Both the position numbers and the translations under genes were made by a program. From an uncultured Alphaproteobacteria bacterium (GTDB lineage Bacteria; Pseudomonadota; Alphaproteobacteria; Rhizobiales; Aestuariivirgaceae), in assembly GCA_945957365.1 (NCBI GenBank), contig CAMFKI010000008.1:1-64000 (forward strand): a stretch of DNA of 64,000 nt. Direction: 5' to 3'. Under the pieces are notes generated by a model. The model saw only the letters and a program-made list of their open reading frames with translations. It had not been told where the DNA came from and ran no database searches. Every line of letters begins with the position of its first letter. Positions within the stretch are counted from its first letter, which is position 1. Positions 1-9,257 of the stretch are shown in pieces.

Positions 1-1
1 C

Positions 2-1030
2 GGCGCCTGGAAGATCGCCTATGCCGACTTTGTGACGGCGATGATGGCCTTCTTCCTCGTAATGTGGCTCATCAACGCCTCGAACGAGGAGACCAGGTCG
101 CAGGTGGCAAGCTATTTCAACCCCATCAAGCTGACCGACAGTTCGACCGGCGCCCGCAGCCTGAAGGACATGAAGGACACCCGCAACCCGGAGAACCGGA
201 AGACCGGGGAGACGGCAGAAGGTTCTCCACCGGCGAAGAAAGATTCGCGCGACGAGGCGGACATGCTCGCAAATCCTCCGAAATCACTCGATCGCGTTGC
301 CAAGACGGTTGCCGATGCCGATTACCGCAATGCCGGCCTGGAGAGCACGGTCGAGATCGCCCCATCACTGAAGCCCGACAAGAGCAACCCCGGCGTGGGC
401 GACCCCTTCGACCCCCGAAGTTGGGACAAGGCGGATCCTGGGCACCCTGCCTCTCCCTTGGCCGAGAGCGACGAGACTGCGAACACCAAGCCTCCCGAGG
501 GCAAGGCGCCGACCGCGGACGCGAAAAAGTTGGCAGCGCAGCCAGAGGACACCGCCACTGTGCTGGTCCGCGAGGCGGGCGAGCTCCTGCGAACCATTGC
601 AGGTCGCCTCGGCAAGACGCCGCAACAGGTTTCGCAGGATGTCGAGGTGAGGGTCACTGGCAGTGGCTTGTTGATCAGCCTGACGGAGACCGCGGATTTC
701 GCGATGTTCAAGACAGGCTCGGCCGAGCCGGAGCCGGAGATGTTGAAGCTGGTGGAAGCAATTGCGAAGACACTTAACTCTGCGCCAGGGAACATTGTCA
801 TCCGGGGGCACACGGACTCGCGGCCTTATCACAACAAATACTATGACAACTGGCAGCTTTCGACCGCCCGCGCCAATCTCGCGCGCTACATGCTGATCCG
901 CGGCGGCGTCGCGGCGGCACGCATTCGCCGGGTGGAAGGCGTTGCCGACCTGGAGCCGAAAAACCCCAAGGATCCCGAGGCTCCTGAGAACCGCCGCATC
1001 GAGATCTTCATCGGCAAGGAGGTTCCGTGA
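2..1030 (+). CDS. motB: Flagellar motor stator protein MotB (5' end missing)
   Basis: MotB forms the proton-conducting stator with MotA and anchors it to peptidoglycan. The window opens inside the gene, so the cytoplasmic N-terminus is missing. The first readable residues (GAWKIAYADFVTAMMAFF) belong to the single membrane helix and include the Asp of the proton channel. A long low-complexity, Pro/Lys/Asp-rich periplasmic linker follows. The C-terminal 100 residues are an OmpA-like peptidoglycan-binding domain (VIRGHTDSRPY, then an NRRIEIFIG ending). The long linker is typical of rhizobial MotB. The stop codon overlaps the start of motC, so the two are co-translated. Confidence 0.95.
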   Translation, partial: GAWKIAYADFVTAMMAFFLVMWLINASNEETRSQVASYFNPIKLTDSSTGARSLKDMKDTRNPENRKTGETAEGSPPAKKDSRDEADMLANPPKSLDRVAKTVADADYRNAGLESTVEIAPSLKPDKSNPGVGDPFDPRSWDKADPGHPASPLAESDETANTKPPEGKAPTADAKKLAAQPEDTATVLVREAGELLRTIAGRLGKTPQQVSQDVEVRVTGSGLLISLTETADFAMFKTGSAEPEPEMLKLVEAIAKTLNSAPGNIVIRGHTDSRPYHNKYYDNWQLSTARANLARYMLIRGGVAAARIRRVEGVADLEPKNPKDPEAPENRRIEIFIGKEVP

Positions 1031-2169
1031 TGCGCTGCGCAGCCGTATGCCTGTTGCTCGCACTCATTGTGCCCTATGCCGCTGCTGCAGCAGAACCAGA
1101 GAGCAAGGGCAGGGCCGAACTCCATTCCAAAATCGATCAGCTCCTGCAATGGCAGGACGCAGCAGCCGCTGGAAGCTTGGCGGCCGTGAGCCAGCAGAAG
1201 AAATTGCTGGTGGCGATAAGCCCCTTGCTGGCTTCAGTAGCCGAGAGTGATCTTCCCAAACTGGCGGGCCAAGCCGTCGCCTATGTCCTCAGCGGAGGCA
1301 ATCCCTCCAGCATCGATCGCTTCGCGTCGTTGGAAGCCGTGATGCCCCGTGACCGGAAGCTCCTCGAAGCCGCGGCACTGTTCATGCGGGGCGATCGCCA
1401 GGGCGCCAGCAAGGCCTTCGCCCAGATTGATGCATTGCGACTCCCGTCACGAATTGCGGGCCGCGTGGCGTTGGCGAAATCACTTCTGGTTGACGGCCAG
1501 GCGCGGCAGATGCGGCTGGCTGAGGCGCTCGGTGCAATGCCCGGAACCCTGATCGAGGAATCCTCGCTGCGCCGATCGGCCCTCGCCTATGCGGCCGCTC
1601 ATGATGAGCGCAATTTCTGGCGGAGAGCGGAGCGATTTGCGCGGCGCTTCCCGGCATCCATCTATGCAGAACGCTTCTGGCGCGATGTGATGGGAAGCAT
1701 CGTCGCCTGGTATGCCAAGGGGGCGCCACCCAGCCTGGCACGGCTCGATGCGACGCTCGCAAGTCTGCCGCGCGACCAGCGGCGCAGGCTCTATCTCGAC
1801 CTCGCGCACAAGGCTGCCATTGCCGGACTGTCCAAACTGACCGAAGACGCTGGGCGGCGCGTAACGCGACTGGCAGTCGAGGACAGCGAGGAAGAGCGGC
1901 TGGGACAATTTTATTCGTCACTCTTCCTGATCGTTTCGCCGGAAGGCGACGAGGCGCTTCTCCGCCTGAAGTCAATTGACCGGCGTCTGCTGCAGCCGGA
2001 CGAAGTTGCACTCCTTGAGGCAGCAGTCAGTCTGGGCAGCCAGATTGATGATCCTCCGAACGCCGAACCGTCTCCTGCGGACGAAGGGACACCGGAAAGC
2101 ACTGTTCAGCAGTCGCGCGGCGCAGAGTTGCTGGCGAATTCCGACAAGCTTCTGGTGACGGTCCAATGA
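1030..2169 (+). CDS. motC: Periplasmic flagellar motor protein MotC
   Basis: This 379-residue protein begins with a clear Sec signal peptide (hydrophobic residues 4-20, Ala-rich cleavage region) and continues as a helical, Ala/Leu/Arg-rich periplasmic protein. In Sinorhizobium, MotC is a periplasmic motility protein thought to assist MotB folding or stator stability. It lies between motB and the hook-length gene, as in that genus. The ATG at 1030 overlaps the motB stop by one base; an in-frame GTG at 1027 is the alternative start. The call rests on gene order, length and signal peptide, because I see no catalytic motif. Confidence 0.85.
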   Translation: MRCAAVCLLLALIVPYAAAAAEPESKGRAELHSKIDQLLQWQDAAAAGSLAAVSQQKKLLVAISPLLASVAESDLPKLAGQAVAYVLSGGNPSSIDRFASLEAVMPRDRKLLEAAALFMRGDRQGASKAFAQIDALRLPSRIAGRVALAKSLLVDGQARQMRLAEALGAMPGTLIEESSLRRSALAYAAAHDERNFWRRAERFARRFPASIYAERFWRDVMGSIVAWYAKGAPPSLARLDATLASLPRDQRRRLYLDLAHKAAIAGLSKLTEDAGRRVTRLAVEDSEEERLGQFYSSLFLIVSPEGDEALLRLKSIDRRLLQPDEVALLEAAVSLGSQIDDPPNAEPSPADEGTPESTVQQSRGAELLANSDKLLVTVQ

Positions 2170-3395
2170 CCACCACCCCTGCTCCTTCGGCGGCTGGCGC
2201 ATCCGTCGCACCAGGTCCCCACGCCCCGCATCGAAAGTCGGACCCGGTAAGCCCGATCTTGTTTCAATCGGTACTGGAAGACATGAGTTCCAGTCAACAG
2301 GTCCTTGCTGACCGAAAGCCACCAGCCGGTCACTCCGGTTCAAAGCACGGCAGCCAGGATGATGCAGGTGAAGACGTGCGCGCCGCGCGCGAACAACTCT
2401 CCTGGCAGAGCGCTCAGCTGCAGCCGATGAATTATGTCGCTTCTTCTCCACCGACAGCGGCAACGACAACAAGGGAAGGCACGGCCTTCGCAGGTCAGGC
2501 TAGCGATCCACAGGGTGACGTCCTGAAAAAGGCGGACCTGTTTAGGGCAATTGCGGTAGCCACGGATGGCCTTGCGCCTTCTGGCGAAGAGCCGACCACC
2601 CCCAACGCAACGCCGGTTTCCCGTACTGGAGCACAGGGGAGCAAAGGTGGGCCACAGCCTGGCGACTCGAAGGTCCGCACGCATTCATCCCACGCCTTTG
2701 AGCCGCCCGAGTTGGACTGCAGCACGTTGCAGCTGCAGCCAAGTGATGAGAGCGATGGAGACAACCGAGGCTCCGACGGCAAGGCGGTCGTGCACCTTTC
2801 ACTGTCCGAGAGTTCATCTCCTGATCAGCGCTCGACGGCAGTTCTGCAACCCTCCCCGGAAGGCACGAAAATCCCCTCACCGGCGCGGCAGATCATGCAA
2901 TGCCTGGAGACCTCGACGGCGTCTGGTCAAATGCCCATCACACCTCTCATGACCGCTTTGCCTCAGGCACAGGACGTGAAGGTGCTGCGAATGAAGCTCA
3001 GGCCGGATGCACTTGGTGACGTCGAGCTCTCCCTGCGGCGGAACACGAACGAGATGCACATCCATATCACCGTGACGAAGCGATCGACTGCCGACATGCT
3101 GCAGGGAGAGATCGCCGCCCTGAGGGACAGGATCGATAGTCTTCTCCCGGCAGAGACGACCCACACGATCACCATTTCCGTCGTGACGCAGGACGGAAGC
3201 CCGCTGTCCAATGCTGCGGGCAGCATGCCAGGCGAGCCCGGAACGCTGGATGCGGGACAGGGCAGTTTGGGTTCGGCGGGCGGCGACCGGTCAACTCCGC
3301 ACAAGGAAGAGCGGCCACTACAGCAGCGGGAATGGGCAGGACATGACCGTGATACGCCTTTGCAGTCATCTGCTGATGGTGGCCTTGTGGTTTGA
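2166..3395 (+). CDS. fliK: Flagellar hook-length control protein FliK (MotD-type)
   Basis: FliK is a secreted ruler that sets hook length and switches export specificity through FlhB. The 409-residue product has a long, low-complexity, Ser/Pro/Gln-rich N-terminal two thirds. A compact C-terminal hook-length domain follows (about residues 275-345), with the conserved pattern LRMKLRPDALGDVELSLR. This is the usual FliK layout. In Sinorhizobium the gene in this place was first called motD and later recognised as fliK. The start overlaps the motC stop (ATGA), and the 3' end overlaps the next gene by about 50 bases. Confidence 0.85.
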   Translation: MTTTPAPSAAGASVAPGPHAPHRKSDPVSPILFQSVLEDMSSSQQVLADRKPPAGHSGSKHGSQDDAGEDVRAAREQLSWQSAQLQPMNYVASSPPTAATTTREGTAFAGQASDPQGDVLKKADLFRAIAVATDGLAPSGEEPTTPNATPVSRTGAQGSKGGPQPGDSKVRTHSSHAFEPPELDCSTLQLQPSDESDGDNRGSDGKAVVHLSLSESSSPDQRSTAVLQPSPEGTKIPSPARQIMQCLETSTASGQMPITPLMTALPQAQDVKVLRMKLRPDALGDVELSLRRNTNEMHIHITVTKRSTADMLQGEIAALRDRIDSLLPAETTHTITISVVTQDGSPLSNAAGSMPGEPGTLDAGQGSLGSAGGDRSTPHKEERPLQQREWAGHDRDTPLQSSADGGLVV

Positions 3396-3912
3396 TGCCA
3401 CGGCCCCGGCCATTGCCGCGCCGAGCAATGTCTGCGAACGCGAAATGGCATCGGCTGCGCTCGCTGAAGGCGTTCCTCTCGGCGTTCTCTATGCAGTTGC
3501 GATGACCGAGACGGGTCGGAAGGGTGCCCTTCAGCCCTACGCCCTGAACATCGAGGGCCGCACGGTGTTTGCAGCGACCCAAGTAGAAGCGCTGGCTGAA
3601 TTTGCCGAGGCCCGCCGCGCCGGCAAGACGCTCATTGATCTCGGCTGCATGCAGATCAATCATCAATATCATGGGAGCGAATTCAGCTCGCCGGCCGCCA
3701 TGCTCGATCCGGCGCAGAACGTCCGCTATGCGGCACGCTTTCTGAAGACGCTACGCGCCAAGGAGGGAAGCTGGGCCATGGCCGTGGCGCGCTATCATGC
3801 AGGGCCCGACAACGATCCGGCCCAGAAACGCTACATCTGCGCCGTCATCGGAAACCTCGTTGCCACGGGCTTCGGGGCATGGACACCCGCCTCGCGGCAG
3901 TTCTGCCGTTGA
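3343..3912 (+). CDS. Periplasmic lytic transglycosylase (SLT family), flagellum-associated
   Basis: The 189-residue product has a signal peptide (about residues 1-23, ending in AIAA) and a compact SLT/VirB1-like muramidase domain. The likely catalytic Glu lies in AVAMTETGRKG, followed by LGCMQINHQYH and ARYHAGPDN, the usual goose-lysozyme-fold landmarks. It probably opens the peptidoglycan for rod or hook passage; rhizobial flagellar clusters carry such an enzyme here, while FlgJ in these bacteria lacks the muramidase domain. The ATG at 3343 is chosen because it gives a proper signal peptide; the reading frame is open upstream to 3211. It overlaps the 3' end of fliK. Confidence 0.85.
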   Translation: MTVIRLCSHLLMVALWFDATAPAIAAPSNVCEREMASAALAEGVPLGVLYAVAMTETGRKGALQPYALNIEGRTVFAATQVEALAEFAEARRAGKTLIDLGCMQINHQYHGSEFSSPAAMLDPAQNVRYAARFLKTLRAKEGSWAMAVARYHAGPDNDPAQKRYICAVIGNLVATGFGAWTPASRQFCR

Positions 3913-3978
3913 GCCAGTTCAGTCCGGCACAAGCCCGATCACCCATTGTATCGGGACAGCCAGCTGAGGGTAGAGGCA

Positions 3979-5235
3979 ATGAGTCTTTACGGGGTTATGC
4001 GTACCGGCGTGTCGGGCATGAATGCCCAGGCCAACCGGCTTTCGGCCGTCGCCGACAATGTCGCCAACGTGAACACGACCGGATACAAGGGGTCAAGCTG
4101 CGAGTTCTCGAGTCTCGTTCTGTCAAATTCGGATTCAGCTTACGAGTCCGGCTCTGTGCTCACCAACTTGCGCCATAATATCGAAGCGCAGGGAGGGTTG
4201 GTCAGCAGCTCCTCGGTGAGTGATCTTGCCATCAGCGGAAACGGCTTCTTCATGGTTGCCAACCCCGCTGGAACGCCCTACCTCACCCGCGCCGGTTCCT
4301 TCGTTCCCGACGCAAACGGAACGCTGGTGAACGCCGCGGGCTTTTCACTGCTCGGCTACAAGCTCAATCCGGATCAACCTGCAGTTACCCTCAATGGCTT
4401 CAACAACCTCGTGCCGGTTTCCTTCGGCGGACCTTCGCTGTCGGCCACGCCCTCCACACTGGGCACGATCAAGGCCAATCTTCCCTCCACCGGCACCGAT
4501 ATCGCAACCAGCGACTTGCCGTCCTTCAACAGTCCGACATCCACCTACACCGACAAGTCATCCCTGATCGCCTACGACAATCTCGGAGGCGAGGTGAAGC
4601 TGGATGTCTACTTTGCCAAGACCGGCACCGGCAGCTGGGAAGCGTCGGTCTATGATTCGCGCGATGCGGCGCCGGGCGGCGGCTTCCCTTACGCCTCCGC
4701 ACCGCTGACCACGCAAACGCTGAGTTTCGGCGCCGATGGCAAGCTTGACCCGACCCAGCCCTCCCAGTTCACCTTCACCATACCGGGCGGCGCGGACTTC
4801 ACTCTCGACATGGCCGGCACGACGCAGTTCGCCACGGGTTATACCGTCCTGTCGGCCTCCGTGAACGGTACGCCGGCGGGTGAACCGAAGGACGTCGAAA
4901 TCTCGCGCGATGGCTTTGTCTACGCGATCTACGACGGCGGAACACGCATTCCGGTCTTCCGCATTCCGCTGGCACACGTGACAAGCCCTGACCTTCTCAC
5001 GCCGCTCGCGGGGAACGTGTTCCAGGCATCTTCCGATACAGGCGGCGTAACGGTCGGCTTTGCCCAGTCGGGCGGGCTCGGCGACATCATGTCAAAGACC
5101 CTCGAGCAGTCGACGGTCGATCTCGCCACCGAACTGACGACGATGATCGACGCCCAGCGCGGCTACACTGCCAACTCGAAGGTGTTCCAGACCGGATCAG
5201 AACTCATGGACGTTCTGGTTAACCTGAAGCGTTGA
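3979..5235 (+). CDS. flgE: Flagellar hook protein FlgE
   Basis: FlgE polymerises into the external hook. The 418-residue protein starts with the axial-protein signature (MSLYGVMRTGVSGM, then SAVADNVANVNTTGYKG), which forms the D0 helix. It continues with the FlgE/F/G region (ISGNGFFMV) and closes with the C-terminal D0 helix containing ELTTMIDAQRGYTANSKVF. The ATG at 3979 is preceded by a purine-rich stretch; an upstream TTG at 3946 would put non-conserved residues before the signature. The 66-bp gap before it lacks a gene; in Sinorhizobium the regulator gene rem is found here. Confidence 0.95.
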   Translation: MSLYGVMRTGVSGMNAQANRLSAVADNVANVNTTGYKGSSCEFSSLVLSNSDSAYESGSVLTNLRHNIEAQGGLVSSSSVSDLAISGNGFFMVANPAGTPYLTRAGSFVPDANGTLVNAAGFSLLGYKLNPDQPAVTLNGFNNLVPVSFGGPSLSATPSTLGTIKANLPSTGTDIATSDLPSFNSPTSTYTDKSSLIAYDNLGGEVKLDVYFAKTGTGSWEASVYDSRDAAPGGGFPYASAPLTTQTLSFGADGKLDPTQPSQFTFTIPGGADFTLDMAGTTQFATGYTVLSASVNGTPAGEPKDVEISRDGFVYAIYDGGTRIPVFRIPLAHVTSPDLLTPLAGNVFQASSDTGGVTVGFAQSGGLGDIMSKTLEQSTVDLATELTTMIDAQRGYTANSKVFQTGSELMDVLVNLKR

Positions 5236-5266
5236 ATCTGGGCGATGGCGGCATGAGGCCCCAACA

Positions 5267-6736
5267 ATGGCAACACTCTCCTCGGCACTGAATTACGCAC
5301 TGGCGGGACTTTCCGTCAGTGCCACGCAATCATCTGTCGTCTCGCGCAACGTGAGCTCGGCGGGGGACGAGAACTATACCCGCAAATCCGCCGATATCGT
5401 GACCCTGCCCAATGCCGGGCCCGTGGTGGCGCAGATCTCGCGCAGCAGCGACAGGCTGCTTCTCGACAAGCTCATGTCCGCCACCAGTGATGCGTCATCG
5501 CGTCAAATCACGCTCGATGCGCTCAACCGGATGAGCAGCCTGACCGGCGATCCCCAAGACGATCAGTCGATCGCTGCCGGCCTTTCGAAACTGCAGGATG
5601 GCCTGAAGAACTATGAGCAGAACCCATCCAGCGGGACGCTTGCCCAGGCCGCTGTCGAGGCTGCGCGCGGAGTTGTCCTGAAAATCAACGCGGCCTCGGC
5701 CGAGGTCGATGCGGTGCGCACGGACGCCGACACCGCAATGGCCGATTCGGCCGAGCGCATCACCAACCTCCTGGCGCAGTTCAAGGTCGCCAATGACAGC
5801 ATCGTGCGCGGCCAAGGCACTGCGGGAGACCTCTCCGAGACCCTCGACCAGCGCGATTCGATTCTCAAACTGCTCTCGGACGAGATCGGCATACGCACCA
5901 CCGTCCGCCCCAACAACGACGTGCAGATCTATGCCGAAGGGGGCGCCGTGCTCTTCGAGGGAAGCCCGCGGCCCGTCACCTTCGAGAAATCCGGCCAGCT
6001 TTCTGACGGAGTGACCGGCAATGCCCTCTTGATCGACGGCGTGCCCGTCACGGGAGCCAATGCCACCATGCCCGTGTCCGGCGGGAAGATCTCCGCCTAT
6101 GCAGCGGTCCGCGACACGCTTGCCCCGCAGCTTGGCGGGCAGCTCGACCAGCTGTCTGCCGGATTGATCAACAGCTTTTCGGAGACGGATCCCCAGAACC
6201 CGGCGAGCCTTCCTGCGGTCGAAGGGCTGTTCACGGGAACGGGGACCCTGCCGGATCTGAACGGCGCCAACAGTGGATTGGCCGGCAAGCTCAAGATAAA
6301 CGCCATGGCGGATCCTGATCAGGGCGGCTCGCCCGCACTTCTGCGCGATGGCGGATTTGGTGGATCAGCCTACGTCCGCAACACTGCCGGGCAAGCCGGA
6401 TTTCAATCGCGCATCGCGGAACTGGTCGATGCCCTCGACACCAAGCTCGCTTTCGACAATCAGAACGGGATTGAAGGCTCCGCCTCCCTCAAGGACTTCA
6501 GCGCGAAATCGGCGTCCTGGGTGGAGACGCGGCGCCAGGCGGCCCAAACGTCGCTCGATACCGCCACGACCACGAAGTCCCGGGCGACAACGTCGCTGGC
6601 GCAGGTGACCGGAGTCAACATCGACCAAGAAATGGCGACCTTGCTCGATCTGGAGAAAAGCTACCAGGCTTCATCGAAGGTGATGTCGGTGGTCAATTCG
6701 ATGCTGTCGACGCTGCTGGACGTCGTGGGCAAATGA
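5267..6736 (+). CDS. flgK: Flagellar hook-associated protein 1 FlgK
   Basis: FlgK joins hook and filament. The 489-residue product has the N-terminal axial helix (LSSALNYALAGLSVSATQSS followed by VVSRNVSSAGDENYTRK) and a central variable region. The C-terminal helix contains VNIDQEMATLLDLEKSYQASS, characteristic of FlgK. It follows flgE by 31 bases and overlaps flgL by four bases. Confidence 0.95.
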   Translation: MATLSSALNYALAGLSVSATQSSVVSRNVSSAGDENYTRKSADIVTLPNAGPVVAQISRSSDRLLLDKLMSATSDASSRQITLDALNRMSSLTGDPQDDQSIAAGLSKLQDGLKNYEQNPSSGTLAQAAVEAARGVVLKINAASAEVDAVRTDADTAMADSAERITNLLAQFKVANDSIVRGQGTAGDLSETLDQRDSILKLLSDEIGIRTTVRPNNDVQIYAEGGAVLFEGSPRPVTFEKSGQLSDGVTGNALLIDGVPVTGANATMPVSGGKISAYAAVRDTLAPQLGGQLDQLSAGLINSFSETDPQNPASLPAVEGLFTGTGTLPDLNGANSGLAGKLKINAMADPDQGGSPALLRDGGFGGSAYVRNTAGQAGFQSRIAELVDALDTKLAFDNQNGIEGSASLKDFSAKSASWVETRRQAAQTSLDTATTTKSRATTSLAQVTGVNIDQEMATLLDLEKSYQASSKVMSVVNSMLSTLLDVVGK

Positions 6737-7773
6737 CCACCATGGGCGGCATTCCCACGTGGCTTCTCTTGCAGCCCTCGCGGCAGGCCATTTCCGACGG
6801 TCAGCGCCGCCTCGCCCAGGCCGAGGCTGAATCGGCATCGGGCCGGCACTACGACATGGGATTGGCATTGGGAGGCCAGGTCGGCGCCGACATATCGCTG
6901 CGCCTGCAGCTCTCAAGTCTCGATCAGGCCAACGCGGCGGGGAGCCAGGCTGCACTCAAGGCGAACGCCACGCAGGACTCGCTGGCTTCGATCAGCAGCC
7001 TGGCCGATCGCTTTCGAGCCTCCTTGACCAGCGCATTGACCAGCCAGGATGGCCGCCCGCTGGGACCTGCCATGGCGAAAACCTCGCTCGGCGCCCTGCA
7101 TGATGCCCTCTCTGTCACCCAGGACGGGCAATACCTGTTCGCGGGCCTGGCCAGCGATACACCGCCGCTGAAAGACTATGATGACGGCCCCCGGCAAGCG
7201 GTGGCGGATGCATTCCAGACTCAATTCGGATTTCCTCCGGACGATCCTGCCGCAGCCACCCTCACGGCAACCCAGGTGACGGACTTTGTGCAGGGTTCAT
7301 TGAGTTCGCTGTTTTCCGGAAGCGGATGGACCTCGACGTGGTCTTCCGCATCGGTCGCCACCGCGAAATTTCGCCTCTCCACCGGCAGCAGCGCCGATCT
7401 TGCGACGACAGCCAACGAGCCCTTTGCACAAAAACTCGCCCAGGCCTTCTCGATGATCGACGTGCTTGGCGCGAGCAAGATCAATGCCGATGCCTATTCC
7501 TCCGTCGTCGACCGGGCACTGTCGCTCACATCCGAGGCTCAGCTCGGAGTAGGCGACGAGCAGGCGCGCATCGGCGTCGGCCAAGCGCAACTGAAGGAAG
7601 ACCAGTCTGCGCTGCAACAGAAGAAGACGAGTCTGACCGCCGCAATTTCATCCTATGAAAGCGTCGATCCCTACGAAGCCGCGACCCGGGTCAATCTGCT
7701 GATGACGCAGCTCGAGAGCTCCTACTCACTGACGGGGCGGATCAGCAAGATGAGCCTGTTGTCCTACATCTGA
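6733..7773 (+). CDS. flgL: Flagellar hook-associated protein 3 FlgL
   Basis: FlgL is the second junction protein, between FlgK and the filament. The 346-residue product is flagellin-like: coiled-coil N-terminal region (SRQAISDGQRRLAQAEAE, SGRHYDMG), a variable middle, and a C-terminal helical region ending VNLLMTQLESSYSLTGRISK, which resembles the D0 helix of flagellin. The ATGA overlap with flgK suggests translational coupling. No flagellin gene occurs in this window. Confidence 0.9.
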   Translation: MTTMGGIPTWLLLQPSRQAISDGQRRLAQAEAESASGRHYDMGLALGGQVGADISLRLQLSSLDQANAAGSQAALKANATQDSLASISSLADRFRASLTSALTSQDGRPLGPAMAKTSLGALHDALSVTQDGQYLFAGLASDTPPLKDYDDGPRQAVADAFQTQFGFPPDDPAAATLTATQVTDFVQGSLSSLFSGSGWTSTWSSASVATAKFRLSTGSSADLATTANEPFAQKLAQAFSMIDVLGASKINADAYSSVVDRALSLTSEAQLGVGDEQARIGVGQAQLKEDQSALQQKKTSLTAAISSYESVDPYEAATRVNLLMTQLESSYSLTGRISKMSLLSYI

Positions 7774-7796
7774 AGCGCGAGGCGGGAAGAAGCGAA

Positions 7797-8177
7797 ATGT
7801 ATGAATCGACCTACATGGTGATGCTGGAGGACACGACGGAGCAGATCCGCGACAATGAGAGGCGCGCCTTCGACACCGCCATCGAACTGCTGCAGCGCGC
7901 ACAGCAGTCCGGTCGCGGCTCACGCGACTCGGTTGAGGCGCTCCTCTTCGTCAATCGGCTCTGGACCATCCTGCTGGAAGACTTGGCCGACAACGGCAAC
8001 GGATTGCCGGAGGCACTTCGCGCCAGCCTGATCTCGATCGGCATCTGGATGCTGCGGCGCACCGAAGACATCCGGCAGGGAAACATCGACGATTTCACCG
8101 CCCTGATCGAAGTGTCTGAAACCATCAGGAAGGGACTTGGAAGGAGCGGGCATGTTCATTCATCTGAAGCGTGGTGA
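7797..8177 (+). CDS. flaF: Flagellar biosynthesis regulator FlaF
   Basis: FlaF is a small cytoplasmic alphaproteobacterial protein needed for flagellin synthesis or secretion, acting opposite to FlbT in Caulobacter. The 126-residue all-helical product contains the family pattern ERRAFDTAIELLQRAQ, LLFVNRLWTILLEDL and ISIGIWMLRRTEDIRQG. It sits directly before flbT, whose start lies inside its 3' end, so the two are coupled. Confidence 0.9.
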   Translation: MYESTYMVMLEDTTEQIRDNERRAFDTAIELLQRAQQSGRGSRDSVEALLFVNRLWTILLEDLADNGNGLPEALRASLISIGIWMLRRTEDIRQGNIDDFTALIEVSETIRKGLGRSGHVHSSEAW

Positions 8178-8559
8178 GAAGCTTTACCTCAATGGCGCCG
8201 TCCTGCGGGTGGACCGCCGGACGTCACTCGAATTCTTGAACGACGTGACCTTTCTGCTCGAAAATCACGTGATGCAGGCGGATGAGGCAACAACACCCAT
8301 TCGTCAGCTTTATTTTGTGGTCCAGACCATGCTGATGGATCCGTCGAATGCGGGCATGACGGCGGAACTCTACAAGCACCTCTCCCATCGCACGCGGCAG
8401 GCGATCGAGGATCCGGCAATCCAGGACGCGATCGATGGGGCGGACCGGAAGGTTGCCGAGGGCCGGTATTTCGATGCCCTGAAGCTGCTCAGAAGCGGCT
8501 TCACATCGGAACCGAAGGCTGAACAGCAAAAGGCAGGCAATGCGGAGGAAGCGGCATGA
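8152..8559 (+). CDS. flbT: Flagellin mRNA regulator FlbT
   Basis: FlbT represses flagellin production after transcription by acting on flagellin mRNA until the hook is complete (shown in Caulobacter). The 135-residue product starts MFIHLKRGEKLYLNGAVLRV and contains ATTPIRQLYFVVQTMLMDP, both typical of the family. The ATG at 8152 is favoured because an AAGGAG ribosome-binding site lies at 8141-8146; the frame is open to a TTG at 8137. It overlaps flaF by 26 bases and flgD by four. Confidence 0.92.
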   Translation: MFIHLKRGEKLYLNGAVLRVDRRTSLEFLNDVTFLLENHVMQADEATTPIRQLYFVVQTMLMDPSNAGMTAELYKHLSHRTRQAIEDPAIQDAIDGADRKVAEGRYFDALKLLRSGFTSEPKAEQQKAGNAEEAA

Positions 8560-8966
8560 CGAACACCATAACATCGCTGACGGGTTCTACGACGACTGCA
8601 AGTCAACCGGCGTCGGCCGCCGACAAGGCAAACATAGACTATGACAGCTTTCTCAAGCTGTTCATGGCGCAGATGAAGGACCAGGACCCCACCAAGCCCA
8701 ACGACCCGACCGCCACATTGTCCCAGCTCGCGTCCTTCTCGAATGTCGAACAGTCGATCAAGCTGAACGAGAAGCTGGATTCCATGCTGTCGGTGTCGAA
8801 CGCGACACTCGCTTCGGGTCTCGTCGGCAAGGCAGTGAGCAGTCTCGACGGTGCAGTGTCCGGTATTGCGGTGAGCGTAGCGTCGGGTGCCAATGGTCTC
8901 GAGGCAACATTGAAGGATGGCCGCACCCTCAGCCTCGGCGCAGGCTACCGCATTGGTGCAGCGTGA
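8556..8966 (+). CDS. flgD: Flagellar hook cap/scaffold protein FlgD
   Basis: FlgD caps the growing hook. The 136-residue product contains the conserved N-terminal motif YDSFLKLFMAQMKDQDPTKP and ATLSQLASFSNVEQSIKLNE, followed by a short GlvGkaV-type segment. It lacks the extended beta-rich C-terminal domain of enteric FlgD, a short form common in rhizobia. It overlaps flbT and fliQ by four bases each. Confidence 0.92.
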   Translation: MTNTITSLTGSTTTASQPASAADKANIDYDSFLKLFMAQMKDQDPTKPNDPTATLSQLASFSNVEQSIKLNEKLDSMLSVSNATLASGLVGKAVSSLDGAVSGIAVSVASGANGLEATLKDGRTLSLGAGYRIGAA

Positions 8967-9229
8967 ACGAAACTGACGCCCTCAAGCTGGTTCAGGACGC
9001 AATCTGGGCCGTTATCGTCGGCGCCGGGCCAGCGGTCGGCGCCGCAATGGTCGTGGGCATTGCCATCGCACTCATACAGGCTCTCACACAAATCCAGGAG
9101 GCGACCCTGACCTTCGTGCCGAAGATCCTGGCAGTGTTCGCGCCACTGCTGCTCCTGGCGCCGGTGGCGGCTGCCCAGCTGATGAGTTTTACACAGCAGG
9201 TTTACGCCCATATCGAATCCGGATTCTGA
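8963..9229 (+). CDS. fliQ: Flagellar export gate protein FliQ
   Basis: FliQ is part of the FliPQR export gate of the flagellar type III apparatus. The 88-residue product has two hydrophobic helices (about residues 17-37 and 50-72) and the family stretch [20 protein letters not shown]. The start is GTG inside a GTGA overlap with the flgD stop. fliP is not in this window. Confidence 0.93.
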   Translation: MNETDALKLVQDAIWAVIVGAGPAVGAAMVVGIAIALIQALTQIQEATLTFVPKILAVFAPLLLLAPVAAAQLMSFTQQVYAHIESGF

Positions 9230-9257
9230 TCGGACAGGGCGCGGACAAGGAAACATC

